A stretch of 64,000 nt of DNA, from the NCBI RefSeq assembly GCF_001641125.1, contig NZ_LWLP01000001.1:2900079-2964078 (forward strand), in the 5' to 3' direction. Positions 35,577-45,984 of this stretch are shown here, in pieces. Position numbers and translations under genes: made by a program. The stretch is from Arthrobacter sp. OY3WO11. Its GTDB lineage: Bacteria; Actinomycetota; Actinomycetes; Actinomycetales; Micrococcaceae. Numbering within the stretch: the stretch's first letter is position 1; each line of letters begins with the position of its first letter. The notes beneath the pieces are model-generated. The model was not told the DNA's origin. It was given only the letters and a program-made list of their open reading frames with translations, and did not search any database.

Positions 35577-38021
35577 ATGAAACGGAACCTGTCTCAGTCC
35601 CGTCGCCCCGCTATGAAAGCCATGGTGATAGTGCTGCTGGCCGCATCGCTGGCCGCAGGGCCAGGCCTCGGAAGCGTTGCCTCCGCCGTCGAGCCTGTAC
35701 CCTCACCCAACACTTCCTCCCCTCGGGGGAGTACTTCGGATCCGGTCGCGCCTGCAGTGTCACCGAACCCCACGCCTACGCAACCTGCTCAACCCCAACC
35801 AGAGCCTGCCCCGCTCCCAGCAGAGGCAGCCCAGTCAATGGCAGAAGCCGTTGGCCCTGGCGGAGCAGAAATGGGACAACGCTCCAGGCGGGTGACAGCC
35901 GCGGCCCCCTCAGACTCCCTGAGAAAGCTCAGCGCGGAATCTTTGTCCACGGAAGGTACGTGGATGCCGACGTTCGGGGTGCAGGGACTGGATGTCAGCG
36001 GACATCAACCCAGCGTGGACTGGCAGCAGCAATGGAACATGGGCGCACGTTTCGCCTACGTCAAGGCATCTGAGGGCAATTACTACAAGAACCCCTCCTA
36101 CAGCGCCCAGTACCAAGGTTCGCGAGCCGTAGGAATGCTGCGGGGTGCCTATCACTTCGCCATTCCCAACTGGTCTTCCGGAGCCGACCAGGCCCGCTAC
36201 TTCGTGCAGAACGGAGGCGGCTGGTCGGCTGACGGCTACACCCTTCCCCCGGTGCTGGACTTCGAGTTCAATCCTTACGAGGGCCGAACCATCAACGGGT
36301 TCTACTTCGGGAACACCTGCTACAACATGTCTCCGGCCCAGCTCCAGTCGTGGGTGCGGGACTTTGGCAACACAATGCTCTCCATGACGGGCAGGCTCCC
36401 GGTCATTTACACCAATACGAGCTGGTGGAACCAGTGCCTGGGGAATCCCTCCGGCTTTGGCGACTATCCACTGTGGATCGCCGCCTACCCTTCTTCGCCG
36501 ACCAACAACGCCGGGCCTGTCCCCACTGCGAGCTGGAGCACGTACAGCATGTGGCAGTACAGCAGCACAGGTCCTTTCGCCGGCGACTCAAACGTCTGGA
36601 ACGGCGACTATGCCTCATTGCAGCGCTTTGCCGGAGCCCGTCAGCCGACCGGCAGCTTCGACGAGCTGAGTCTCAGCCGCGGAGAAAGCTCAGTTTCACT
36701 TCGAGTACGTGGCTGGTCTGTGGATCTGGCAAACACGCCCGCCGCCAATGAAGCCCATATCTACGTCACCGCTCCTGACGGTAGAACAACAGGACATGCA
36801 TGGAAGGCAAACGCCTACAGGCCTGACGTTAATCAGGTCTTTGGCTTCGGAACCTCGCATGGCTTCGAGGGAACTATTCCTATCTCAATGTCCGGGACTT
36901 ACAAGGTCTGCGCCTTTTCAATCGGCGCCTTCGGCAATGCATCGCTCGGCTGCAAATCGATGGTGGCATCGGGCGTAGAAGCCCCCGTGGGAAACTTTGA
37001 CTCCATCGGCCAGGTGCGAAGCGGCCAGAACGCATCCCTGCAGCTCAAGGGGTGGGCTGTTGATATGGCGAACCCGAGTGCCTCAGCCTTTGCCGATGCC
37101 TACGTTACCGGCCCCAACGGAGCCACCACCGGCTACCGCATGACCGCCAACACGTCGCGCACCGACGTTCACCAAGTCACGGGGCTGGGGGCTTCCCACG
37201 GGTTCGATTACCAAGTGCCTCTGAAACAAGCGGGAACGTATAAGGCCTGTGTCTATGCGATAGGCCAGAACTTCAACCTGCCGCTGTCGTGCAAATCGAT
37301 CACGGTCGACTCCAGCCCGGCGCCTATCGGCAGTTATGACGCTTTGACTCTCAGCCATGCGCCCAACGCCACTAATCTTAAGGTTCGGGGCTGGGCCCTG
37401 GATCCGACATTGCCGGCAAGCAGCATCTCCGTCAGTGTTTACACAACCACCAAAGACGGTTCCGGCGGCGCTAACCCAGGCATAGTAGCGACCGCCAACC
37501 TCAAACGACCGGACGTGAACACCGCTTTGGCGACAGTCGGCGACCACGGTTTCGAAGTCTCGGTCCCTGTCACCGCTCCAGGCAGCTATACGATGTGTGC
37601 CCAAGCGATAGGCCTGGCTCCTTTGTCTGAAGGCCCAACGCTCCTGGGATGCAAAGACATCACGGTGAATTCAACCCCTCCAACCATGGGGCAGCTTGAT
37701 GGGGCCTCGGTCCAGGTGACAAACGGGCAAGCTTCGCTAGTGGCCCAGGGCTGGACCTTGGACCCAGCCTTTCCGGCTTCATCAAATCCGGTTCACGTCT
37801 ACATCAAATATCCAGATGGCAGCACCAAGGGATACCCGTTCACGGCCAACCTTAAGCGTCCCGATGTCAACAGCGCTTTGCAAACCGTGGGCGATCACGG
37901 CTACTCGACATCAGTTCCGATCTCAACCCGCGGCCAATACACGGTATGCGCGTACGGCGTGGCAGTCTCCGTGCTCAGCTCGAACAACACCCAGCTGGGA
38001 TGTCGGAACCTGACATATTAG
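35577..38021 (+). CDS. Secreted GH25 muramidase with four C-terminal repeats
   Basis: The 814-residue protein has a signal peptide (KAMVIVLLAASLAAGPGLG), a Pro-rich linker, and a GH25 lysozyme domain (about 140-350) with GLDVSGHQ, YVKASEG, GAYHFAIP and VLDFEFN, including the expected acidic catalytic residues. Four wall-binding-like repeats start at residues 359, 472, 585 and 705, each with VRGW..D, RPDV and HGFE motifs. GH25 enzymes cleave the MurNAc-GlcNAc beta-1,4 bond of peptidoglycan. The ATG at 35577 precedes the signal peptide and follows CCGGAG. Confidence 0.9.
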   Translation: MKRNLSQSRRPAMKAMVIVLLAASLAAGPGLGSVASAVEPVPSPNTSSPRGSTSDPVAPAVSPNPTPTQPAQPQPEPAPLPAEAAQSMAEAVGPGGAEMGQRSRRVTAAAPSDSLRKLSAESLSTEGTWMPTFGVQGLDVSGHQPSVDWQQQWNMGARFAYVKASEGNYYKNPSYSAQYQGSRAVGMLRGAYHFAIPNWSSGADQARYFVQNGGGWSADGYTLPPVLDFEFNPYEGRTINGFYFGNTCYNMSPAQLQSWVRDFGNTMLSMTGRLPVIYTNTSWWNQCLGNPSGFGDYPLWIAAYPSSPTNNAGPVPTASWSTYSMWQYSSTGPFAGDSNVWNGDYASLQRFAGARQPTGSFDELSLSRGESSVSLRVRGWSVDLANTPAANEAHIYVTAPDGRTTGHAWKANAYRPDVNQVFGFGTSHGFEGTIPISMSGTYKVCAFSIGAFGNASLGCKSMVASGVEAPVGNFDSIGQVRSGQNASLQLKGWAVDMANPSASAFADAYVTGPNGATTGYRMTANTSRTDVHQVTGLGASHGFDYQVPLKQAGTYKACVYAIGQNFNLPLSCKSITVDSSPAPIGSYDALTLSHAPNATNLKVRGWALDPTLPASSISVSVYTTTKDGSGGANPGIVATANLKRPDVNTALATVGDHGFEVSVPVTAPGSYTMCAQAIGLAPLSEGPTLLGCKDITVNSTPPTMGQLDGASVQVTNGQASLVAQGWTLDPAFPASSNPVHVYIKYPDGSTKGYPFTANLKRPDVNSALQTVGDHGYSTSVPISTRGQYTVCAYGVAVSVLSSNNTQLGCRNLTY
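36651..38018 (+). repeat. Four in-frame repeats of about 113-120 codons in the muramidase gene
   Basis: Units start at 36651, 36990, 37329 and 37689, with spacings of 339, 339 and 360 bases. Each begins Gly-x-x-Asp, holds a RGW or QGW core, RPDV and a GxHG(F/Y)E segment, and ends with a Cys-containing GCK/GCR motif. They probably bind wall or glycan. Confidence 0.75.
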
Positions 38022-38146
38022 AAGCAGGGTCAGCAGACACCCTCCCGTGGTCATGTTCCGAGTCGCGCAGGGTAGGATTCAGGACGGCACGGTGCCTGCT
38101 TGGGCCCAGTGGCGACAAGCTTTCATGAATCGGATGGAGCATTCTC

Positions 38147-39412
38147 TTGGCTTTAAAGGCCCCCCCTGCCTTGCTGGGCCGTTTTGGCGGATTTGCCGCT
38201 TCATTGGTGTTTTCAACCGTCGTCAACCTTCTGGCGATCCCGTTCGTTATTTCCACCCTGGGTAAGGATGTTTGGGGGGAACTCGCACTTGCCCAGGCAA
38301 CGGCAGCACTCTTTGGGATCATCGTGGCCTATGGCTGGGGTACAGTCGGGGCTGCGATGGTGGCATCGTTGCCCGTTGGAGATCGTCCCCAAATGTACGT
38401 GGATTCGTTGGTAAGCCGCGGGTATCTGTTTATGTTCGCAGCCCCAGTTATGTTCGTGGTCGTACTGGCGATCTCAAGGATCGATCCTGCTGTTGCAGCT
38501 GTTGCATCGGTTGCCTACGTGCTGCCGTTCCTTGGGGCGTCGTGGTACTTCGTAGGGCAAGCGAAGCCCTGGAAGCTGCTGATCTTCGATGTCCTGCCGC
38601 AGGGGCTTGGCGTTATAGCGGGTGTGGTTCTGACCCTGTTCATGCCTCATGCATACGTGTTCGTACTCTCTCTGCTGGTATTCAATGCCCTTGCAGTGGT
38701 ATTGGGCGCTGTTGGTGCCGTCAGGTCCCGGAGTGGACACCCAGTAAGGATCAACCTCGCCCTGGTACCAGCGATGAAACGGCTTCGTGACCAAAGGCAT
38801 GGCGTTATCGCTGCCGGCACAGGAAGCCTTAACAGCAACTTTCCCCTGCTTGCGGTGAACCTCGTAGTTCAGGCAGCACTTCCCCAATACGCAATGGCGG
38901 ATAAGCTCTTCCGCTTCGCTGTCGCCGGGTTCGGGCCAGTCCTGCAGGTAATTCAGGGATGGATCCCTGAGGCAGGGGCGGCAGCAAGCAGGCACCGCAT
39001 CCGTACCGTAGCCCGGCTGGCTCCGGCAGCAGGCGTTCTCGCCGGTTGCCTGCTGGCTCTCCTGACGCCCTGGGCAAGCTCTGTGTTCTCCGGCGGTGCC
39101 ATAAGTATCGGGCTGGAATTGAGTGCCCCGTTTGGCTTGATTCTTGCCGCCGTGATGGTCGCACAGGTTGTGGGTCTGGCTTGCTTGATACCGTTGGGCA
39201 AAGGAGCAGCACTCGCGAAATCAACGGCCATTGGCGCCGCAGTCAACATCCCGCTGATGTTCGTGTTCGGGATGATGCTCGGCGCCCCCGGAGTTGCATG
39301 GGCCGTTGGCCTGGCGGAAGTGGTCGTCGCAACGTACCAACTGCTCGTGGTAAGGAAAACGCTAAGGAACCTTATCCCTAAAGAGCCGGCACCGGTTGTG
39401 GAAGCTCCATAA
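38147..39412 (+). CDS. Polysaccharide flippase, Wzx-type
   Basis: The 421-residue protein has about twelve hydrophobic helices and the opening LLGRFGGFAASLVFSTVVNLLAIPFVISTLG typical of the Polysacc_synt family (broken here by a few residues). Flippases of this type move lipid-linked oligosaccharides across the membrane. It appears to start with TTG at 38147, with TGGAGC seven bases upstream; no ATG gives the conserved N-terminus. It sits beside glycosyltransferase and dTDP-rhamnose genes. Confidence 0.8.
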   Translation: MALKAPPALLGRFGGFAASLVFSTVVNLLAIPFVISTLGKDVWGELALAQATAALFGIIVAYGWGTVGAAMVASLPVGDRPQMYVDSLVSRGYLFMFAAPVMFVVVLAISRIDPAVAAVASVAYVLPFLGASWYFVGQAKPWKLLIFDVLPQGLGVIAGVVLTLFMPHAYVFVLSLLVFNALAVVLGAVGAVRSRSGHPVRINLALVPAMKRLRDQRHGVIAAGTGSLNSNFPLLAVNLVVQAALPQYAMADKLFRFAVAGFGPVLQVIQGWIPEAGAAASRHRIRTVARLAPAAGVLAGCLLALLTPWASSVFSGGAISIGLELSAPFGLILAAVMVAQVVGLACLIPLGKGAALAKSTAIGAAVNIPLMFVFGMMLGAPGVAWAVGLAEVVVATYQLLVVRKTLRNLIPKEPAPVVEAP

Positions 39413-39459
39413 CCAACCGATTCAGGCAGACATCAAGGTATCCCTCATGCCGCGCAGCG

Positions 39460-40458
39460 CTAGAGCGCAGGCCGCGCTCCCCTTTTGAACAGTTCCACAG
39501 GAAGTCCGGCCAGGAACTCCACAAAACAGGGCAATGCGATGTCCCCGCGTTTCAGTCCTGACACAAGCGATTTTGCAGTCGCTGCCCAACGGTGTCCGCT
39601 CTCAAACGCCGCGATGCCCTCTTTGACGCTTGGATCAGCCACCTGGACCCGTTCCCGTAAGGCATCGGCCATCACTTTGCGCCAGCCGAAGCTCAGCTCA
39701 TGCGCAGTCGCCAAAATGTCCAGCGGGCGAGCGCTGCCCTGGTATTTTTCTGACAGGCCGCGCAGATGATTAAAGGACGCCAGGACGCTCTTGCGTGTAC
39801 CAACCTCACCCAAGACATTTCCGCCATGCTGGACATAGTCCTGCACGACATCATCAAGCACCGTCACTCCCCCCGTGGACTTGGCGCATACAGCGAGCCA
39901 ATGGTCATGCACCTGTGCGATCGTGTTCAGGCGGGGGAAGGGCAGAGCCAAGTCCAGCAGCTCCCGACGGAATACGCAGAGACTGCCGGTTACTTGGTTC
40001 TGGGCCAGCAGCGCATCCAGCGCCACACTCTTCCGACCGGTTGAGGACGAAACCAATTCATTGCCGGGAAGACGAACTACGCGTGCTTGCCCCGTCACTA
40101 GGCTGGCGCCCGCAAGATGCGGGATCATCAGCTCCAGCTTGGACGGATACCAGGAGTCGTCCTGATCCGACAGCGCCACCCAGGCGGCCCGTTCGGGAAC
40201 CTGTTGAACTGCCCTTTCGAAGTTTCCGTAAAAACCCAGCCGATCATCAAAGCCAGCCACCCGGAACCTCTCATCGCCGCCCAGTTCACTGGCAACGAAG
40301 TCGCGGATCTCTTGGAACCCGCCGTCAGCAGAGATCAGGCATTCAAAGTTGGTGTGGGTCTGGTTCTGGATGGATCTCAACTGAGCGGCAAACAGTGTCC
40401 AGTCCGGCTTGTACGCAGCGAGGGCGATGATGCCGAAAGATTTCTTGTCGTAAGACAT
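39460..40458 (-). CDS. Family 2 glycosyltransferase (rhamnosyltransferase-like)
   Basis: The 332-residue protein begins IIALAAYKPDWTLFAAQLRSIQNQTHTNFECLISADGG, a GT2 opening, with DQDDSW as the nucleotide-sugar metal site (DXD) near residue 95. The ordering next to rmlCD and rmlB, eight bases apart, suggests it uses dTDP-rhamnose. It lacks membrane helices except perhaps a short C-terminal hydrophobic end. Confidence 0.83.
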   Translation of the reverse strand: MSYDKKSFGIIALAAYKPDWTLFAAQLRSIQNQTHTNFECLISADGGFQEIRDFVASELGGDERFRVAGFDDRLGFYGNFERAVQQVPERAAWVALSDQDDSWYPSKLELMIPHLAGASLVTGQARVVRLPGNELVSSSTGRKSVALDALLAQNQVTGSLCVFRRELLDLALPFPRLNTIAQVHDHWLAVCAKSTGGVTVLDDVVQDYVQHGGNVLGEVGTRKSVLASFNHLRGLSEKYQGSARPLDILATAHELSFGWRKVMADALRERVQVADPSVKEGIAAFESGHRWAATAKSLVSGLKRGDIALPCFVEFLAGLPVELFKRGARPAL

Positions 40459-40465
40459 GGAGCGA

Positions 40466-41890
40466 CTAATCCACCATCACACGCTGGCCGAGGTATTCTT
40501 CCAGCGCTGCCCGGGCGGGCCTGGGTGCGAATCCGGACTCTTTGATCTTCGTCAGGTCCAGGACGCTGTGAAGCGGCCGGGGCGCCACGTCCTTGCCTCG
40601 GAAGTATTCCTCAGTGCTGACGCCGGTGACAGCCGACCGCGGCTCCCCCACGAGTTCGTAAACGTCCCGGGCGATGTCCGCCCAAGACTGGAGGTCACCG
40701 TCGTTGCTGAGGTTGTAGGTGCCGTAGTCAGCTGCAGACTCCAGCAGGTGCCGGATGCCTGTAGCAATGTCCGCGGTGAAGCTCAGCCTGCCAATCTGGT
40801 CGTTTACCACCGAAGGCTTGACGCCCCTCGCCGCGAGGGACTCCATCGTTCGGACAAAGTTGTTGCCATCGCCGATAACCCAACTGGTCCTAACGATGTA
40901 GTGCTTCGGGACCACGCTGACGACGGCGTCGCCTGCGGCCTTGGTCTGGCCGTACACCCCCAACGGGCTGACGGGTTCCGTTTCGTCATGGCTCTCGCGG
41001 ACTCCGTCAAAGACATAGTCGGAGGAGACGTGCACCAGAGTGAGGTCATGTTCGACGGCGACGCGGGCCAGCCGTGCGACGGCGGCAACGTTGACGGACC
41101 AGGCTGCTGGCCGGCCTTCCGCGGTTTCCGCGGTGTCGACCGCGGTGTACGCGGCGGCATTGATGATGGTCGAGTAGTTCTTCCAGTTGCGCTCTGTGAA
41201 AGACGCTTCGCTGCCCAGATCGAAGCCGGCGCGGCCGGCGAACTCAACGGTTGTGTCGCCGTCGTACAGTTCCCGCAGCGCCTTGCCCAACTGACCGTCG
41301 GCACCTACGACGAGGATCTTCTTGGGCGGCATCGGCACAACGTCCGCGAGGCGGGGGTGCGCCTTGTCCTTGTCGGACAGTTCTGCTTCCTCCAGAGGCA
41401 CCGGCCAGCTGATCGCCGCTGTCTCGTCCGCGAGGTTCAGGAAGGTGTATTGGCCTTGGGCATCCGCTGACCAATGGTCGTTGACCAGGTAGGTGTAGGC
41501 CGTGTTGTCTTCCAGGGTCTGGAAAGCGTTGCCCACGCCGCGCGGAATGAAGATCGCCTGGCTGGGGTCCAGTTCAGCGGTGAAAACGGCACCGAACGAC
41601 GGGCCTTCGCGAAGGTCCACCCAAGCGCCGAAGATCCGCCCGGTGGCCACCGAGATGAACTTGTCCCACGGCTCGGCGTGGATGCCGCGGGTGGTGCCGG
41701 CCTTCTCGTTGAAAGAGATGTTGTTCTGCACGGGATGGAAGTCCGGCAGCCCCAGGGCCACCATCTTTTCCCGTTGCCAGTTTTCCTTGAACCAGCCACG
41801 GTTGTCGCCGTGGACCGGCAAATCATAAAGGACGACGCCGGGGATCGGCGTTTCGTGTGCGGTCAGCTTTTTCGAGAACGCGATCTGCAT
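40466..41890 (-). CDS. RmlC-RmlD fusion: dTDP-4-dehydrorhamnose 3,5-epimerase / reductase
   Basis: The 474-residue protein joins two steps. The N-terminal cupin-type domain (about 1-180) has the RmlC pattern GVVLYDLPVHGDNRGWFKE, NISFNEKAGTTRGIHAE and FIPRGVGNAFQ. The C-terminal NAD(P)-dependent reductase domain (about 190-474) has VVGADGQLGKAL, SSDYVFDG and YGQTKAAGD. It would convert dTDP-4-dehydro-6-deoxyglucose to dTDP-L-rhamnose in one polypeptide. There is no gap or stop between the halves. It lies three bases after rmlB in the same operon. Confidence 0.92.
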   Translation of the reverse strand: MQIAFSKKLTAHETPIPGVVLYDLPVHGDNRGWFKENWQREKMVALGLPDFHPVQNNISFNEKAGTTRGIHAEPWDKFISVATGRIFGAWVDLREGPSFGAVFTAELDPSQAIFIPRGVGNAFQTLEDNTAYTYLVNDHWSADAQGQYTFLNLADETAAISWPVPLEEAELSDKDKAHPRLADVVPMPPKKILVVGADGQLGKALRELYDGDTTVEFAGRAGFDLGSEASFTERNWKNYSTIINAAAYTAVDTAETAEGRPAAWSVNVAAVARLARVAVEHDLTLVHVSSDYVFDGVRESHDETEPVSPLGVYGQTKAAGDAVVSVVPKHYIVRTSWVIGDGNNFVRTMESLAARGVKPSVVNDQIGRLSFTADIATGIRHLLESAADYGTYNLSNDGDLQSWADIARDVYELVGEPRSAVTGVSTEEYFRGKDVAPRPLHSVLDLTKIKESGFAPRPARAALEEYLGQRVMVD

Positions 41891-41893
41891 CGT

Positions 41894-42901
<1,008 letters not shown>

Positions 42902-42957
42902 TTACCGGTTGCTGAGTGGGCGGTTGGCGGGATCCCGTCACGCGGTCCAGGGTTGGA

Positions 42958-43707
42958 TTACCCTTTTAGCCGCCGCTTTGCCTCCAGGATCAGCCGCGCG
43001 AGCATGATTCGTGCTGCAACGATTCGGCCAAGCGATCGGAATCCGGCTGGGGTTTCATTGCTCTCGTGCAGCCGCCTCAACAAGGTGGGTCTCTCCAAGT
43101 GCGCTATGGACCCTGCGAGATTGCCGCAGATAGCAAGCCACAGGTCGTGCGACTCGCGCACATACGGGGGAATGGGAGTGAAGACGGGCACCATGTCCCG
43201 CCGGAACGCCATCCCGCATCCGTAGTAAGCCCGGTAGCCGACCATGACACCAAGCAGATTCGCAACCGGTTTCCTGTCCCATGCCGAACGCAGCTGCGGG
43301 ATCCAGGGCCGTGGACCGCCACCGAGCATTTCAAAATTCGAGGCCACGACACGGGCTGACTTCAGGGCTTCGACCATGGCTGCGACCCTTCCCGGGATCC
43401 AGACATCGTCCTGGTCCGAAAGGAAGATGTACTCGCCCCGGCTTGCAGCGACCGCCGCCTCGAAGGACCGGACGTACCCCCGGTTTTGCGGGCTCTCGAT
43501 CAGACGGATCCGCGGATCTGGGATGGAGCGGATCACGTCAATGGTGTTGTCCGGCGACGCATCGTCGACAATGACAACTTCGTCGTTCCCGCCAAGCTCC
43601 TCCAGTATGGATTGGAGTTGCTCCGCGATGTATAAAGCTCCGCGATAGCTCGCCATGCAGACGCTGACTCGGGTGCTATTCGGTATCGGGGCCTGGCCAC
43701 TCGTCAT
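42958..43707 (-). CDS. Family 2 glycosyltransferase
   Basis: The 249-residue protein opens VSVCMASYRGALYIAEQLQSILEEL and has VVIVDDASPD and FLSDQDDVWIPG, the GT2 nucleotide-binding and DXD motifs. A C-terminal ILEAKRRLKG tail follows. I start at the ATG at 43707, preceded by AGGG; the longer frame to 43878 has no ribosome site. It may add rhamnose or another sugar in the glycan route. Confidence 0.83.
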   Translation of the reverse strand: MTSGQAPIPNSTRVSVCMASYRGALYIAEQLQSILEELGGNDEVVIVDDASPDNTIDVIRSIPDPRIRLIESPQNRGYVRSFEAAVAASRGEYIFLSDQDDVWIPGRVAAMVEALKSARVVASNFEMLGGGPRPWIPQLRSAWDRKPVANLLGVMVGYRAYYGCGMAFRRDMVPVFTPIPPYVRESHDLWLAICGNLAGSIAHLERPTLLRRLHESNETPAGFRSLGRIVAARIMLARLILEAKRRLKG

Positions 43708-43946
43708 GCAACTGACCCTAACGGATTTGGGGATTGATTCATTACTGGAGGGATTGCGCCCGCACCTTCCAGGCGCTCGGCAGCAAGGCTGCTGCCGTAG
43801 ACCGAGTCGCCCCGACCGCCAGGCTCGCGCTAGGATGCGAGACGCTGGGACGCTGGATCCGCTTAGATGACAGCCCAAGATGCCCGCACTGTCCGCGCGG
43901 GGCCCGGCACGGGCCCCAATCGCTGCGTTGATATAGTTGGGATAAT

Positions 43947-44699
43947 ATGCGCAATTTGGAAAACAACCGTGTGCTGGTCATCATGCCGGCGTGGAACGAG
44001 GCTGATTGCGTAGGGGCAACTGTGGCCGAAGTGCTGACCCTCGATGAACCCTACGATGTGCTGGTGGTGAATGACGGGTCCACAGACGAAACCCCTCGTA
44101 TAGCGGCATCTGCGGGCGCGACAGTCCTGAACCTCCCTTTCAACCTTGGGGTTGGCGGCGCCATGCGGGCTGGCTTCAAGTACGCCCAGCGACTTGGATA
44201 CAGTCAGGTTATTCAGGTTGACGCTGACGGGCAGCACGACCCCAGAAATATCCGAGAAGTACTCAACGGTCTGGAATCAGCGGATATCTCGATTGGTGCC
44301 CGTTTCGCCGACCGCGGGGATTACACAGTGAAGGGTCCACGAAAATGGGCCATGAGGCTTTTGGCCTCAGTCCTCTCCAAGCTGGCTAAAACCACGCTTA
44401 CGGATGTGACTTCGGGCTTCCGCGCAGGCAACAGCAGGGCCATTGTCCAGTATCTTGACCACTACCCGGCGGAATACCTTGGCGACACGATCGACTCCTT
44501 GGTGGTAGCCGTACGTTCGGGACTCAGTGTCACGCAAGTCCCGGTAGAAATGCGCCCACGGCAAGGCGGAACTCCCAGTCACCATCCAATCAAGGCGGCG
44601 GTTTACCTGGGCCGCTCGTTCTTTGCGCTAGCGTTTGCGCTGACACGCAGGCGGTCCCACGTGGCATTGCCACTTCAGACAATGGCAGGACAGAAATGA
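43947..44699 (+). CDS. Family 2 glycosyltransferase, polyprenol-phosphate transferase-like
   Basis: The 250-residue protein has VLVIMPAWNEADCVGATVAEVL, LVVNDGSTDETP, and QVDADGQHDPRN with the DXD motif, and resembles dolichyl-phosphate mannose synthases. Such enzymes charge polyprenyl phosphate with a sugar for GT-C transferases. It overlaps the DUF2304 gene by four bases, a pair often found together. The ATG follows AT-rich TATAGT/GATAAT sequence closely, so the leader may be very short. Confidence 0.85.
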   Translation: MRNLENNRVLVIMPAWNEADCVGATVAEVLTLDEPYDVLVVNDGSTDETPRIAASAGATVLNLPFNLGVGGAMRAGFKYAQRLGYSQVIQVDADGQHDPRNIREVLNGLESADISIGARFADRGDYTVKGPRKWAMRLLASVLSKLAKTTLTDVTSGFRAGNSRAIVQYLDHYPAEYLGDTIDSLVVAVRSGLSVTQVPVEMRPRQGGTPSHHPIKAAVYLGRSFFALAFALTRRRSHVALPLQTMAGQK

Positions 44700-45085
44700 T
44701 GCCGAACATCGCCGCTTTTCTTCTGGCTCTGGCAATTGTCGGGCTGGTAGCCGAGATGCTCCGCCGGAAGAAACTGCGCGAAAAGTACGCGATATGGTGG
44801 CTTGTCGTTGGAATCGCCACTCTGGTTCTGGCGGCGTTCCCCCAGCTTCTGGTCTTCATAGCACGGGTCGTTGGCGTCCAGCTGCCTTCCAACCTCTTGT
44901 TTATCCTCAGCATCCTCATGCTTCTCGGTGTCTGCCTGCACCTTTCGTGGGAAATATCCGTGGTGGAAGAGGAAACCCGTGCCTTGGCGGAGGAGGTGGC
45001 AATACTCCGCATCCAGGTGGAGCGGCTTACCGGCCTATTGCCGGTCAGCGGGAGTAACGGCAGTCAAGATCCGGAAGGTCAGTAG
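44696..45085 (+). CDS. DUF2304 family membrane protein
   Basis: The 129-residue protein has three hydrophobic helices in residues 1-90 (MPNIAAFLLALAIVGLV; YAIWWLVVGIATLVLAAFPQLLVFIARVVG; LLFILSILMLLGVCLHLSW, split here by loops) and a Glu-rich helix, VVEEETRALAEEVAILRIQVERL, that looks like a short coiled coil. DUF2304 proteins are found beside polyprenol-phosphate GT2 enzymes, where they may act as membrane partners; this is inference. It overlaps the GT2 gene by four bases. Confidence 0.78.
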   Translation: MMPNIAAFLLALAIVGLVAEMLRRKKLREKYAIWWLVVGIATLVLAAFPQLLVFIARVVGVQLPSNLLFILSILMLLGVCLHLSWEISVVEEETRALAEEVAILRIQVERLTGLLPVSGSNGSQDPEGQ

Positions 45086-45087
45086 TA

Positions 45088-45984
45088 GTGACTGAGACCT
45101 ACTTGGATATTTTTGTTCCATATTGGGGCGACCCTGACTACATGAAGCTGACGGTCGACAGCGTCTTGGCGCAAACTGACCCGCGTTGGTTCCTGACCAT
45201 TGTGGACGACGCCTACCCGGATCCAACCATTGAGGAATATGTGGTTGGAATTTCGGACCCTCGGATCACGTACCTTAAGAAACTTAAAAACGAAGGCATC
45301 ACTGAAAGTTTCAGGACGTCCATTCAGATGGCGCGGCAAGAACTGGTTGCGGTGGTTGGTTGCGATGATGTCCTACTGCCGAACTATGTGAAAACCGTAC
45401 TGGAGGCACACGACGCCTATCCGGAGGCCGACATTATCCAGCCGGGCGTGCGCGTCATCGATGCCGCAGGCCAACGCGTTAAGACCCTTGTGGACACTGT
45501 CAAGCAACGGGTTCTCAAGCCCCGGTCTACGTCACCGCTCCTGCTTTCGGGCGAGAAGCTGGCCAGCAGTCTCATGCACGGCGACTGGCTGTATTGGCCC
45601 TCGCTCACCTTCAAGACCGCCTCGGTGCGAACAGTTGATTTCCGTGACGAATTTCCCATTATTCAAGACCTTGCCCTCATTGTGGACATGATCCTGCAAG
45701 GAAGGTCTCTGCTACTGGTGCCGTCGGAAAGCTTCGCATACCGCCGACATACGGAAAGCGCATCCTCGCGGCTCATTGTGGATGGGTCTCGCTTTACCGG
45801 CGAAAGAGACTATTTCTCTTTGGCCGCGCGGCTTGCCCGTGCCCAGGGGTGGCGTCGGGCGGAGTTGGCTGCGCGGCTGCGTCTCACTTCCAGACTGCAC
45901 GCCTTGTCGCTGATACCTGCCCTGCTGAGGTCCCGCGACAGCGGCGCCTTTCGCATCATGGTCCGACACGGGCTGGGAACATGA
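45088..45984 (+). CDS. Family 2 glycosyltransferase
   Basis: The 298-residue protein has DIFVPYWGDPDYMKLTVDSVLAQTDPRW, VDDAYPD and VAVVGCDDVLLPN. In this GT2 variant the usual DXD is GCDD, so the metal site appears to be shifted by one residue. It is translated from a GTG two bases after the DUF2304 stop, with GGAAGG upstream. The C-terminal 60 residues are Leu/Arg rich. It overlaps the next glycosyltransferase by four bases. Confidence 0.83.
   Translation: MTETYLDIFVPYWGDPDYMKLTVDSVLAQTDPRWFLTIVDDAYPDPTIEEYVVGISDPRITYLKKLKNEGITESFRTSIQMARQELVAVVGCDDVLLPNYVKTVLEAHDAYPEADIIQPGVRVIDAAGQRVKTLVDTVKQRVLKPRSTSPLLLSGEKLASSLMHGDWLYWPSLTFKTASVRTVDFRDEFPIIQDLALIVDMILQGRSLLLVPSESFAYRRHTESASSRLIVDGSRFTGERDYFSLAARLARAQGWRRAELAARLRLTSRLHALSLIPALLRSRDSGAFRIMVRHGLGT

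Noticed and set aside
32618..38018. Regularly spaced repeats that might suggest a CRISPR array
   Set aside because: The units are hundreds of bases long, in frame, and coding; no short direct repeats with unique spacers are present.
40457..41470. 337-residue plus-strand open frame opposite rmlCD
   Set aside because: It is the antisense shadow of the reductase domain, which carries clear family motifs on the other strand.
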